Source: Salinibacterium xinjiangense (GTDB lineage Bacteria > Actinomycetota > Actinomycetes > Actinomycetales > Microbacteriaceae). From it: DNA of 64,000 nt. The DNA is taken from assembly GCF_014645015.1 (NCBI RefSeq), contig NZ_BMLC01000002.1, positions 62,001 through 126,000 of the forward strand, written 5' to 3'. The notes under the pieces were generated by a model, which worked only from the letters and a program-made list of their open reading frames with translations, was not told the origin of the DNA and searched no databases. This document shows, in pieces, positions 43,692 through 52,135 of the stretch. A program made the translations under genes and the position numbers. Position 1 is the first letter of the stretch. Each line of letters starts with the position of its first letter.

Positions 43692-45539
43692 ATGGAACAT
43701 GAAGGCCGTTCTTCCTCGCGTGGTGCACTCGTCGTGCTCGCCGTCGCGGTGGCTGTCGGCTTTGCCTTCGCGGCCATAACGCCCTGGATCCTCGTCGCGG
43801 TGACCCTGGCGGTCGTGGCGCTGGCGCTGGCGCAACGCATGGGATGGACGCTTGCTGCCGCGGGATCAGTCGTGGTCATGTTCGTTACAGCCGTTCTTCT
43901 GGCCAGGGTGCTGCAGCCCATCGCGGTCGAGCTTGATGTAAAGGTGAGGATCGCACTGCTCGCCATCGCCGTGGGTTCCCTGATCGCGATGTGGCTCGTG
44001 CGGAATGACCTGCGTGTTCCGAGCTGGGCCGTCGCGAGGCCTGTTCTCGCGTTCGTGGCGCCGCTTGCGGCAGCAGCGGTCGTTCTGATGGTGCTGGTGA
44101 CAGTGTCTGCTCCCACCGGCAGCAGGATCTCGTGGGCGATGATCAACGACGCGGTCTGGAACACCGTTTCAGCGCGGTTCGTCGCGGACGACGGTGGGCT
44201 CAGTGTTGCGCGCCCCAATTCCTCGCCGCTCACCGCCCTGCTTTTGGCTGTCGCGGTATCCACCGGTCGAGGGAGTGTAGCTGCCGGCGACGCTCTGCTT
44301 CACGACGTAACTCGAGAGGCGCAACTCTGGCTGTTGCTCATCCTCGTGTCGAGCGTATTGGCGGGGCTGATTGCTCGGGCCGGGCTGCATATGCTTCGTC
44401 CGCTTGCCCGTGGGGTGGCGAGTTTCGCCGTCGCCTGTATCCCGCTTTCCAGCTTCGTCATCGGGTACGCGTTCCAGTTCGGCTTCTATAACGTGACAAT
44501 CTCCCTGATTGTGCTTCTCTGTTCATGGATCGCGTGGACCCACGCTCGCCGCTCGCCGCTCGCCGCGACCATCGCACTGTCTTTGAGCACCCTCGCGCTG
44601 CTATCGGCGTGGGCGCCACTGGCGATAGTGCCGCTGGCGCTCGCTCTGGGTGTTGTCGTGCGGGCCGGCCCCCGGTGGGTGCTGGGGCTGAGGGGATCGA
44701 GGTTGCTAGCAGTTCTCGCGGCGATTCTCGCTGTGCCCGCGTACGCAGTGGCTGTGACCATTCCAGACCTACTCAGGGAGGGTGATGCACTCTCTGCTGA
44801 CGGGGGAATCTTCCTTTTCGCTCCCGCGAACTACATACTCGTGATGACCGTCACCCTCATCGTGCTGCTTTTGACGGCGTGGAGGGGACGCATGTGGTCC
44901 AACGCGGTGGGCCTGGGAATAGTCGTTCTTGCGGGGGGCGTCGGGCTTTCTTATCTCGTCGCACAACGGCTGGGTCTGGACCAGGTCTGGGGCTACTACC
45001 CCATCAAGTACTCCTGGATCCTCGCGATGCTCATGATCATCGTGCTCGCGGTCACGATGCTGTCATGGATGTCCGGGTCGGCGAAGAGAGCCGGGGCATG
45101 GGGAGCGCTCAGAAAGCCGGGGGTAGCGGCTGCCACAGCCCTCGTCATCCTTGGTTTACTCCATTGGCCCGAACTGACTGAAGAGAGCAGGGATTTGCCG
45201 CTGTCTTTGATCAGCGGGTCATCCAACATCAGCAGCGATGTGGTGGCCACGCTGTTCGCCCGCTCAAACCCGGAAAACGTGACGGTCCTTGCCCGTTATT
45301 CAGACGACCGATCGGATGACCAGTTCGTGAACAGCTGGCTCATCCAGCAGCACGCCACTGACAGCAAGGATCCCATCAGGCCCTATGCGTATTACCTCGA
45401 CGGATCCGATGCATACCAGCTCTGCGACCTGGCGAGGCTGTTGCCGACCAGGTTGATGGTGCTGACGAAGTCCCCGCCGCTTCGCGCCGAAGTCGACGCG
45501 GCGTGCCCTGGGCTGGGGGTGAATGTTGTCGTCCACTGA
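43692..45539 (+). CDS. Large polytopic membrane protein of unknown function
   Basis: 615 residues, at least twelve hydrophobic helices, with a soluble C-terminal part of about 110 residues (from about 505) rich in Asp and Arg and containing two late Cys. No specific family recognised. Layout and place suggest a GT-C glycosyltransferase or polymerase of the glycan pathway. aggggc precedes the ATG at some distance; another ATG at 43701 is possible. The 3' end overlaps the flippase-like gene by 17 bases. Confidence 0.55.
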   Translation: MEHEGRSSSRGALVVLAVAVAVGFAFAAITPWILVAVTLAVVALALAQRMGWTLAAAGSVVVMFVTAVLLARVLQPIAVELDVKVRIALLAIAVGSLIAMWLVRNDLRVPSWAVARPVLAFVAPLAAAAVVLMVLVTVSAPTGSRISWAMINDAVWNTVSARFVADDGGLSVARPNSSPLTALLLAVAVSTGRGSVAAGDALLHDVTREAQLWLLLILVSSVLAGLIARAGLHMLRPLARGVASFAVACIPLSSFVIGYAFQFGFYNVTISLIVLLCSWIAWTHARRSPLAATIALSLSTLALLSAWAPLAIVPLALALGVVVRAGPRWVLGLRGSRLLAVLAAILAVPAYAVAVTIPDLLREGDALSADGGIFLFAPANYILVMTVTLIVLLLTAWRGRMWSNAVGLGIVVLAGGVGLSYLVAQRLGLDQVWGYYPIKYSWILAMLMIIVLAVTMLSWMSGSAKRAGAWGALRKPGVAAATALVILGLLHWPELTEESRDLPLSLISGSSNISSDVVATLFARSNPENVTVLARYSDDRSDDQFVNSWLIQQHATDSKDPIRPYAYYLDGSDAYQLCDLARLLPTRLMVLTKSPPLRAEVDAACPGLGVNVVVH

Positions 45540-46773
45540 GCCGGAGAATTCTGGCCCGGGCGGATTCAGACTTATCGCCGGCGCCACGGCGACAGCAGGA
45601 ATCTGCGCATACGCCATCCAGGCCATCGCCGCGCGGGGGCTTGCTGACTCGTATGCGGTCTTCGCCGTATTCTGGTCGGCCCTCTTCCTGGTCATCGGAG
45701 CCCTCGCCGGAGTGCAGCAGGAGGTCACACGGGCCACGATGCCGAGAAGGGCGACGAGCGCTCCGGGCCGCGCAAACATCGTGATCTTCGCCGCAGGGGT
45801 GTCGGTGGCCGTAGTGGTACTGCTTCTGCTGACGGGAGTCGCGTGGGGGAACGCCGTATTCGGTGAGCTTGGATACGTGCTCGTCGTGCCCCTCGCGGTC
45901 GGAGCCGGACTTTCGGTGCTCCTGGCAAGCGTCACCGGTACCATGTACGGGCTGCGCTCCTGGCGACCGCTGGCGCTGGCTATCGTGCTCGATGTAGCAC
46001 TCAGGTTGTTGTTCGTGGCCATCGGGCTCGCCCTCGGGCTGCGCGTGACGGGTATCGCCTGGCTCACGGTGATCCCGATCGGCCTCGTAGTCGTGGTCGT
46101 ACTCGGCATCACCAAAGGATCGGTGCTCACCGGCGGCGAGCTTGATGTCGGGTACGGCGCGGCCATCGCCAACGTGCTGAGGACGGTCGTGGCGTCCGGA
46201 GCGACAGCAATTCTGGTCAGCGGGTTCCCGTTGCTGCTCGGGGTGACGAGTCCGACAGTTCAGGGCAGGATGCTAAGCGCGGTTGTATTCGCACTGACGC
46301 TGACTCGAGCGCCCCTCGTCGTTTCGACGATCGCGTTTCAGAGCTACCTGATCGTGCACTTCCGTGACGCGAAGCGCCACATCGCTCGATCGCTGCTGCT
46401 GATCATGGGTGGCGTCGCCGGCGTCGGCATAGTCGGATCGCTGATCGCCTGGTGGGTCGGCGCCGATCTCATCGTGTGGATAGCTGGTGACCTGTTCAGG
46501 GTCGATCCAGGATTCGTCGGACTGATGGTGGCATCGTCCATACCCACGGCCTGGCTGGCGCTGAGCGGCACGGCTGTGCTCGCTCGAGGCGGCCATAACT
46601 TCTATTCGGCAGGCTGGCTCGTAGCCGCGTGCGTAGCAGTGGCATTGCTACTGCTGCCAGCTGATATCGAGACCCGGGCGCTCATATCACTGAGCGTTGC
46701 TCCGCTGGTGGGGCTAGCGGTCCACTGTGTGGCTTTGGTTCGAGCTGGTCGAGGCGCAGAGACAGGAGAGTGA
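45523..46773 (+). CDS. Wzx-like polysaccharide flippase
   Basis: 416 residues, about twelve helices in the pattern of MOP-superfamily flippases, including a first-helix IAGATATAGICAYAIQAIAARGL and a conserved Gln-Glu pair in AGVQQEVTRATMP. It would flip undecaprenyl-linked repeat units. ATG lies inside the previous gene, so the two are translated together. The last 92 bases overlap the DUF2304 gene on the other strand. The assignment rests on topology and context. Confidence 0.6.
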   Translation: MLSSTEPENSGPGGFRLIAGATATAGICAYAIQAIAARGLADSYAVFAVFWSALFLVIGALAGVQQEVTRATMPRRATSAPGRANIVIFAAGVSVAVVVLLLLTGVAWGNAVFGELGYVLVVPLAVGAGLSVLLASVTGTMYGLRSWRPLALAIVLDVALRLLFVAIGLALGLRVTGIAWLTVIPIGLVVVVVLGITKGSVLTGGELDVGYGAAIANVLRTVVASGATAILVSGFPLLLGVTSPTVQGRMLSAVVFALTLTRAPLVVSTIAFQSYLIVHFRDAKRHIARSLLLIMGGVAGVGIVGSLIAWWVGADLIVWIAGDLFRVDPGFVGLMVASSIPTAWLALSGTAVLARGGHNFYSAGWLVAACVAVALLLLPADIETRALISLSVAPLVGLAVHCVALVRAGRGAETGE

Positions 46774-47080
46774 CCTCCTCCGCCAAAGTCCTGGTCTTGT
46801 TCTCGAGCTTCGTGAGCTCCGCGCTGTTCTGGATGCACACCAGGAAGAGCACGGCGATACTGACGAAGAAGACGAGGTTGGTGGGCAGGGTGATTCCCAG
46901 CAGCCCGGCAGCCCAGTCGAGCACCGTGGGGAACACTCCGATGACGAGGGCGAGTACCCCGGCAACGATCCACCAGATGGCGTGACGTTCGCGCAACCGT
47001 CCGCGGCGCAGCATCTCCACGACGACGAGAAGGATGCCCAGCGCTGCGGCGATACCGAATATGTAGGTGATGGGACTCAC
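46682..47080 (-). CDS. DUF2304 membrane protein
   Basis: 132 residues, three membrane helices followed by a coiled coil (ELTKLENKTRTLAEEVTLLSL). RRGRLRERHAIWWIVAGVL is the family's marker. DUF2304 genes typically follow a dolichol-phosphate-mannose-synthase-like gene, as here. GTG start overlaps that gene's stop (GTGA, 47077-47080). Possibly a membrane partner that anchors or assists the glycosyltransferase. Confidence 0.8.
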   Translation of the reverse strand: MSPITYIFGIAAALGILLVVVEMLRRGRLRERHAIWWIVAGVLALVIGVFPTVLDWAAGLLGITLPTNLVFFVSIAVLFLVCIQNSAELTKLENKTRTLAEEVTLLSLRLDQLEPKPHSGPLAPPAEQRSVI

Positions 47081-47808
47081 GGGTGACCACCTTCCTCAAC
47101 CGTCGTCGGCCTCACGAGCGCGAAGCCCAGGGCAAGGATCGCGCGACCGAGGTAGAGGGCCGCCTTGAATGGATTGTGCGAGGGAGTGCCGCCCGCCCGG
47201 GGTCGCATCGACGCCGGGAGTTGACGGATGACGAGCCCGGCCCTTGCTCCGATGACCAGAGCCTCGATCGTGTCGCCCAGATACTCTGCCGGATAGGTGA
47301 CCGAGAACAACCTGACCGCGCGAGGCCCGCTTGCCTTGAGGCCGGAGGTCGTGTCGGTCAGTTTCGTGCCGGTCGTGCGACTGAGGATGACGGCAAGCAC
47401 CCTCATGGCCCATCGTCGAGGGCCGCGCACCTCATAGTCGCCCTGTCCGGCGAACCGAGCCCCGATCACGAGGTCTGCCGAGGCGAGACCCTCCAGCAGC
47501 GCTGGGACATTACCGGGGTCGTGCTGGCCATCCGAATCGATCTGGACGACATTGTCGAAACCGTGATCCATGGCGTAGCGGAAGCCGAGCCGCATCGCTC
47601 CACCTACTCCCAGGTTGAACGGGAGCCTGGCCACGATCGCTCCAGCGGCGGTGGCCTCAGCCACGGTCGCGTCTGTCGAACCATCATCGACGACGAGGCA
47701 CCCGACGCCGGGCAGGGCGGCGAACACTTCGGTAACCACATCGGCGACTGACGCCTCTTCGTTGAACGCCGGCATCACGATCAGCGTGCGCTCAAATGTG
47801 ACAACCAT
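47077..47808 (-). CDS. GT2, polyprenyl-phosphate sugar synthase-like
   Basis: 243 residues similar in plan to dolichol-phosphate mannose/glucose synthases: LIVMPAFNEEASVADVV, DDGSTDATV, NLGVGGAMRLGF, VQIDSDGQHDPGN and GARFAGQGDYEV. It would load a sugar onto polyprenyl phosphate for use by the GT-C type membrane enzymes of the region. TAGAAT six bases before the ATG shows a leaderless mRNA. Coupled to DUF2304. Confidence 0.85.
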   Translation of the reverse strand: MVVTFERTLIVMPAFNEEASVADVVTEVFAALPGVGCLVVDDGSTDATVAEATAAGAIVARLPFNLGVGGAMRLGFRYAMDHGFDNVVQIDSDGQHDPGNVPALLEGLASADLVIGARFAGQGDYEVRGPRRWAMRVLAVILSRTTGTKLTDTTSGLKASGPRAVRLFSVTYPAEYLGDTIEALVIGARAGLVIRQLPASMRPRAGGTPSHNPFKAALYLGRAILALGFALVRPTTVEEGGHP

Positions 47809-47814
47809 GACGGA

Positions 47815-47820
47815 ATTCTA
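47815..47820 (-). promoter_or_regulatory. -10 box of polyprenyl-phosphate sugar synthase gene
   Basis: Minus-strand TAGAAT, then tccgtc, then the ATG at 47808; leaderless spacing of six bases. Confidence 0.6.
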
Positions 47821-47853
47821 ACCTGCGCTCAGCAAGCGGAAAAGAGAAGTCTC

Positions 47854-48738
47854 TCAGCCACGCGAAAAGGCGTGGCTGGAGAGGGACTTCACCGCTTCTG
47901 ACTCGCGCCCGACTATAGCTCCGGGAAGTTGGGTGAGGGCATTGAGCCGCGAGGTGAGGTGCACGCGGGCAGCGCGCGACGCCTTGTTCCATCCTTTCGA
48001 CCGCATCGTCTCCGCGGTTTGGCGGAACAACTCCTTCTCCTCCTTGAATCGTCCACTTCCGCTTCCGGCCCACGATGACGCGCTCGCGGAATGGCGTCGG
48101 TATTCGAACACGACAGTGTCGTCGAGAACGAGAACTCCACCGTCCTCGATGATCGACAGCTGGAGAGCGAGGTCGAGGACGATGCGGAACTCTTCACGGA
48201 ACCCGTGGGCGGCCAACACGTCTGTGCGCCAACAGAGTGAGGGGAAGTATGTCCAGTTTCCCTGAAGCAGGCTCGCGGCCAGCTTTTCGCCGGACAACCG
48301 CGCGGGATGCTTTCCTTTTGGTCGAAACAGGGACTTGACCCTGTCCCCCAACGGAGAGGACCTGATGCCGTTATCGTCAATGGTCGCAACGCCGGGCTGG
48401 AAGTATGCGGCATCGGGAAACTGTGAGATCAGCGCCGTCATGCGAATCACGTAGCCGGAAAGCATGATGTCGTCGCACCCCATGATGACCGTGAATTCGG
48501 CCTCGGCCAATTCGATGCTTCGCTGGAAGTTGCCCGAGATTCCAAGATTTCGTTCGTTCACGACGTACACGATTCGCGGGTCGGCCAGCGCTTCGACGTA
48601 GCGGCGCGGTTCCGCGTCAGGGTAGACGTCGTCGAGGATGACGAGACGCCACTCGCCGCGCTGGCTTCGCACGCTGTCGACGGCGAGGATGAACTGCGCC
48701 ACATCGCCGTAAAAGGGCATCATAATGTCAATCGCCAC
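47854..48738 (-). CDS. GT2 glycosyltransferase
   Basis: 294 residues with IMMPFYGDVAQFILAVDSV, ILDDVYPDAEPRRYV, NERNLGISGNFQRSIE and the metal motif VIMGCDDIML. YRRHSASASSW near 220 recalls the Y-R-x-H pattern of other GT2 enzymes here. GTG start set by TATGCT six bases upstream. The gene stands alone between a leaderless operon and the divergent gmd. Confidence 0.8.
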   Translation of the reverse strand: MAIDIMMPFYGDVAQFILAVDSVRSQRGEWRLVILDDVYPDAEPRRYVEALADPRIVYVVNERNLGISGNFQRSIELAEAEFTVIMGCDDIMLSGYVIRMTALISQFPDAAYFQPGVATIDDNGIRSSPLGDRVKSLFRPKGKHPARLSGEKLAASLLQGNWTYFPSLCWRTDVLAAHGFREEFRIVLDLALQLSIIEDGGVLVLDDTVVFEYRRHSASASSWAGSGSGRFKEEKELFRQTAETMRSKGWNKASRAARVHLTSRLNALTQLPGAIVGRESEAVKSLSSHAFSRG

Positions 48739-48744
48739 CGCTGG

Positions 48745-48750
48745 AGCATA
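48745..48750 (-). promoter_or_regulatory. -10 box of GT2 gene, leaderless start
   Basis: Minus-strand TATGCT, then ccagcg, then the GTG at 48738. Confidence 0.6.
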
Positions 48751-48827
48751 CCCGCAAGCGAACCCGACGAGCCAACGGATAGAGTTCTTGGCAGCACCGA
48801 CCGAAAGCGAAAGAGGCGATTTCCTGT

Positions 48828-49808
48828 ATGAAAAGGGCTCTCATAACCGGAATCACCGGCCAGGATGGAATGTACCTCGGCGAGTTGCTTCTCTCTAAGG
48901 GATACGAGGTTTTCGGGTTGGTTCGCGGCCAGAACAACCCGAAGCTCGAGATGGTGCGATCCGTGCTTCCCGGTGCCAAATTGCTGTTCGGCGACCTCAC
49001 CGATCTCTCCAGCCTGCTGAGAGCGCTGGATGTCGCGCAACCCGACGAAATCTACAATCTGGGCGCCATCTCCTTTGTCGCGTATTCGTGGGAGAACGCC
49101 GCTCTGACGACCGACGTCACAGGCAAGGGGGCGCTCAACATCCTCGAAGCAACGCGGTTGCACTCTGGCGATGACCTGGCGCGAATTCGCTTCTATCAGG
49201 CTTCGAGCTCTGAGATGTTCGGCAAGGTGCAGGCAGTGCCTCAGCGAGAAGACACTCTTCTCTGGCCGCGCTCGCCCTACGGGGTGGCGAAGGTTTTCGC
49301 CCACTACATGACCATCAACTACCGCGAGTCCTACGGCATGCACGCGTCGTCGGGGTTGCTCTTCAATCACGAATCACCGCGCCGAGGGCCTGAATTCGTG
49401 ACTCGGAAGGTCTCCCAGGCGGTTGCGAAAATTGCCGCAGGCGTGCAGGACAAGATCGTGATGGGAAATCTCGATGCAAGCCGGGACTGGGGTTTCGCGG
49501 GTGACTACGTTGAAGCGATGTGGCTCATGCTCCAGCAGGACACAGCTGACGACTATGTGATCTCCACCGGAGAGACGCACACGATCCGTGAACTTCTCAC
49601 TGTCGCCTTTGCGCACGTCGGCATCGATGACTGGGAATCATATGTGGTGCAGGATCCCCAATTCATGAGGCCAGCCGAGGTAGACCTGCTCGTGGGTGAT
49701 CCATCCAAAGCCCGCGAGGTGCTGGGATGGAAACCCACAGTGGGCTTTGAGGAACTCGTGACGATGATGGTCGACTCCGATCTCGCCGAGCTGAAGAAAC
49801 ACGGCTAA
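48828..49808 (+). CDS. gmd: GDP-mannose 4,6-dehydratase
   Basis: A 326-residue extended SDR converting GDP-mannose to GDP-4-keto-6-deoxymannose. [19 protein letters not shown] (NADP loop with the GQDG of Gmd), [37 protein letters not shown] (catalytic Tyr and Lys) and [17 protein letters not shown] are diagnostic. A second gene of the same family begins three bases after the stop. ManA at 54803 could help supply GDP-mannose. Confidence 0.88.
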   Translation: MKRALITGITGQDGMYLGELLLSKGYEVFGLVRGQNNPKLEMVRSVLPGAKLLFGDLTDLSSLLRALDVAQPDEIYNLGAISFVAYSWENAALTTDVTGKGALNILEATRLHSGDDLARIRFYQASSSEMFGKVQAVPQREDTLLWPRSPYGVAKVFAHYMTINYRESYGMHASSGLLFNHESPRRGPEFVTRKVSQAVAKIAAGVQDKIVMGNLDASRDWGFAGDYVEAMWLMLQQDTADDYVISTGETHTIRELLTVAFAHVGIDDWESYVVQDPQFMRPAEVDLLVGDPSKAREVLGWKPTVGFEELVTMMVDSDLAELKKHG

Positions 49809-49811
49809 TCG

Positions 49812-50783
49812 ATGCCAGTTGCGTTGATCACGGGGGTTACGGGACAGGATGGGACCTACCTCGCACGGGATCTGCTTGAACAGGGTTTCGAGGTCCACGG
49901 GCTAGTCAAACCGGGCGATGCCACCCTGGGCGATCGCTCACCCGGGGTCGTGGGCCACGAGGGCGATGTGACGGACTCAGCGCTGCTTGCTCAGCTAATC
50001 GCGAAGGTGAAGCCCGATGAGGTCTACAACCTCGCTGGGCAGACGTCAGTGGCAGCGTCCTGGGCAGACCCCGTGGGAACGGCCGCCTCTACGGGCACCG
50101 CCGTGGCCATCATGGCGCAGGGCTGCTGGGAGTTGCAGGAACGCACAGGCAGGCCGGTGCGCTTCGTCCAGGCTTCGAGCGCTGAGATCTTCGGTGCAGC
50201 CGCCCAGGTTCCCCAGAACGAATCCACAACCATCTCTCCGGTGTCGCCGTACGGGGCGGCCAAGTCGTTCGGGCATTTCATCGTGGGCGCGTTTCGAAGC
50301 CGCGGACTGCACGCCTCGTCGTGCATCCTGTACAACCATGAGTCGCCGTTGAGGCCGCCCACCTTCGTCACACGGAAGATCACACTGGCCGCTGCCAGGA
50401 TCTCACTGGGACTGCAGGACTCTCTTTCTCTGGGGACGCTCGACGTCTCGAGAGACTGGGGATGGGCGCCGGATTATGTGCGGGCCATGCAACTGGCTGC
50501 CCGCCACTCAGTGGCCGGAGACTTCGTCATCGGATCGGGTGTCGAACACACTGTCGCGGACTTCGTGGCCTCGGCATTCACCGCAGCCGGAATAGATGCA
50601 TGGCAGGACTACGTGGTTCTCGACCCGACGTTCGCGCGCCCGGCGGATCCCCCACGACAACTTGCGGACAGCTCGCGCGCGAGGTCCGTTCTTGGCTGGG
50701 TGCCGCAAGTGGGGTTCGATGACCTAGTCCGTCGGATGGTCATGGCCGATCTCGGGCTTCTTGGGGCAGATAGCACGAACTGA
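49812..50783 (+). CDS. Second GDP-mannose 4,6-dehydratase-like protein
   Basis: 323 residues, paralogous to the preceding Gmd: ALITGVTGQDGTYLARDLL, NLAGQTSVAASWADPV, QASSAEIFGAA, SPYGAAKSFGHF and LYNHESPLRPPTFVTRK. The active-site Ser/Glu/Tyr/Lys residues are kept. Shorter loops and a weaker match suggest a different step, for example a 4-reductase or epimerase acting on the Gmd product, or a partner subunit. No clear Fcl or Rmd reductase is seen elsewhere in the window. Three-base gap from gmd. Confidence 0.7.
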   Translation: MPVALITGVTGQDGTYLARDLLEQGFEVHGLVKPGDATLGDRSPGVVGHEGDVTDSALLAQLIAKVKPDEVYNLAGQTSVAASWADPVGTAASTGTAVAIMAQGCWELQERTGRPVRFVQASSAEIFGAAAQVPQNESTTISPVSPYGAAKSFGHFIVGAFRSRGLHASSCILYNHESPLRPPTFVTRKITLAAARISLGLQDSLSLGTLDVSRDWGWAPDYVRAMQLAARHSVAGDFVIGSGVEHTVADFVASAFTAAGIDAWQDYVVLDPTFARPADPPRQLADSSRARSVLGWVPQVGFDDLVRRMVMADLGLLGADSTN

Positions 50784-50794
50784 AGTCGTCGAGC

Positions 50795-52135
50795 TCATTT
50801 TTGGTCTTCCGGCTTGGTCAGGCCGGCGTCCCGCAGGCCCTTCAGTGCCTTCCGCCAACTGAGATGATGCGCGGCCTTGACAGTGCACGTCACGAACGTG
50901 AGCCAGCCGAATTCGAACAGCATCGAGCTCTCTGCAAGCGCCGTGGCCACCAGTACGACCAGGATGAGCGCCGGCCAGGTGAAGACGACGCTCCGTTGGC
51001 TCGATGCGAGTAGCCATGACCGGACGAAAGCCAGCCCCACGAGGCCGACGAAGATCATGAGCCCTGCGAGGCCCAGTTGGAGCCAGACGTCCACGAAGGC
51101 GTTCGACGCGGTTGTCGGAGTGCGTGAGTTGAGACCGTTGAAGAAGAGGAAGGGAGACAGGTTGCTTCGCCAGGGTCCGATCCATCCCCAACCCTCGATG
51201 GGGTTGAGTGCGATGAGATCCCAGGCGCGGCGCCAGATGGCAAGCCTGTACGACAGTTCCCCGGTCGCATTGAAGACCTGCACGATGGGGCTGCGAGCTG
51301 CCCACACCGCCGAAGAGATCACGACCGCGGTGAGGAGGAGCCCCAGCTGGAGGAATCGCCGCCGCTCCGGCTCAGCCCGCCTCAATCCGTACAGAGCGGC
51401 GGCAGCCACGATGACGATCACGAGTGACCCGGTGGCCAGGGGCGATCTCGTGAGCAGGAGCACCAGAGCGGCGAGCACGGCTGAGCCGATAGCGACTCCA
51501 CGGGTGACCGACTTCGTCCTGAATTCGATGGCGAAGGTCACGAGCGCGAGCACCGCGAGGATCCCGAGTTGGTTGCGCGCACCAGAGAAGCCCTGGATCG
51601 GACCGAACTCGTTGAGCTTGCCCAAGATTTCGAGAAACGGGATGGGACTGTCGATGAGCACTCCGGCGAAGATCTCGATCGACACTGATCCCGCGAGTAC
51701 AAGCCTGAACACATCCCCGAACGCCCGGACGACCTGGATCGTATCCCGAAGCAGCGCCGTGTAGATGCCGAACACCGTGAAGCACAGCAGGTAGGCCAGA
51801 CCTGCAAGGGTGGCCCATTTGAAGCTGCTCCAGAAGATCGACAGGCTGGCCCAGGTGATGAACACGATGAGCGAGACAGGGAGGATGCCGTGCCATTCAA
51901 TCGAGCCACGACGCACCACCATCGAACCGCCCGCCAGGACCACCTGAAGCGAGAGGATCGCGAGAAGTCCGGGCCATCCGATGAGGCTGCGCAGCATGAA
52001 GCACAGCACGGAGACGCCCACGATCGACGTCGTGAGGGCTGTGATGAATCTGGGCGAACTCAACACTTCCGTTGCCACGTCGAGGGCAACGAACCGGGGG
52101 TTCGGCTCTGTCACCGCGGCTCCCGGTCCGGCCAC
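50795..52135 (-). CDS. O-antigen ligase/polymerase-like membrane protein
   Basis: 446 residues, about ten helices. The large external loop has NPIEGWGWIGPWRSN and later SNAFVDVWLQLGLAGLMIFV, the pattern of the O-antigen ligase (Wzy_C/WaaL) family. It would polymerise repeats or attach glycan. GTG start lies inside the end of a paralogous gene (25-base overlap), so it is translated with it. Convergent with the gmd pair, 11 bases apart. Confidence 0.8.
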   Translation of the reverse strand: MAGPGAAVTEPNPRFVALDVATEVLSSPRFITALTTSIVGVSVLCFMLRSLIGWPGLLAILSLQVVLAGGSMVVRRGSIEWHGILPVSLIVFITWASLSIFWSSFKWATLAGLAYLLCFTVFGIYTALLRDTIQVVRAFGDVFRLVLAGSVSIEIFAGVLIDSPIPFLEILGKLNEFGPIQGFSGARNQLGILAVLALVTFAIEFRTKSVTRGVAIGSAVLAALVLLLTRSPLATGSLVIVIVAAAALYGLRRAEPERRRFLQLGLLLTAVVISSAVWAARSPIVQVFNATGELSYRLAIWRRAWDLIALNPIEGWGWIGPWRSNLSPFLFFNGLNSRTPTTASNAFVDVWLQLGLAGLMIFVGLVGLAFVRSWLLASSQRSVVFTWPALILVVLVATALAESSMLFEFGWLTFVTCTVKAAHHLSWRKALKGLRDAGLTKPEDQK

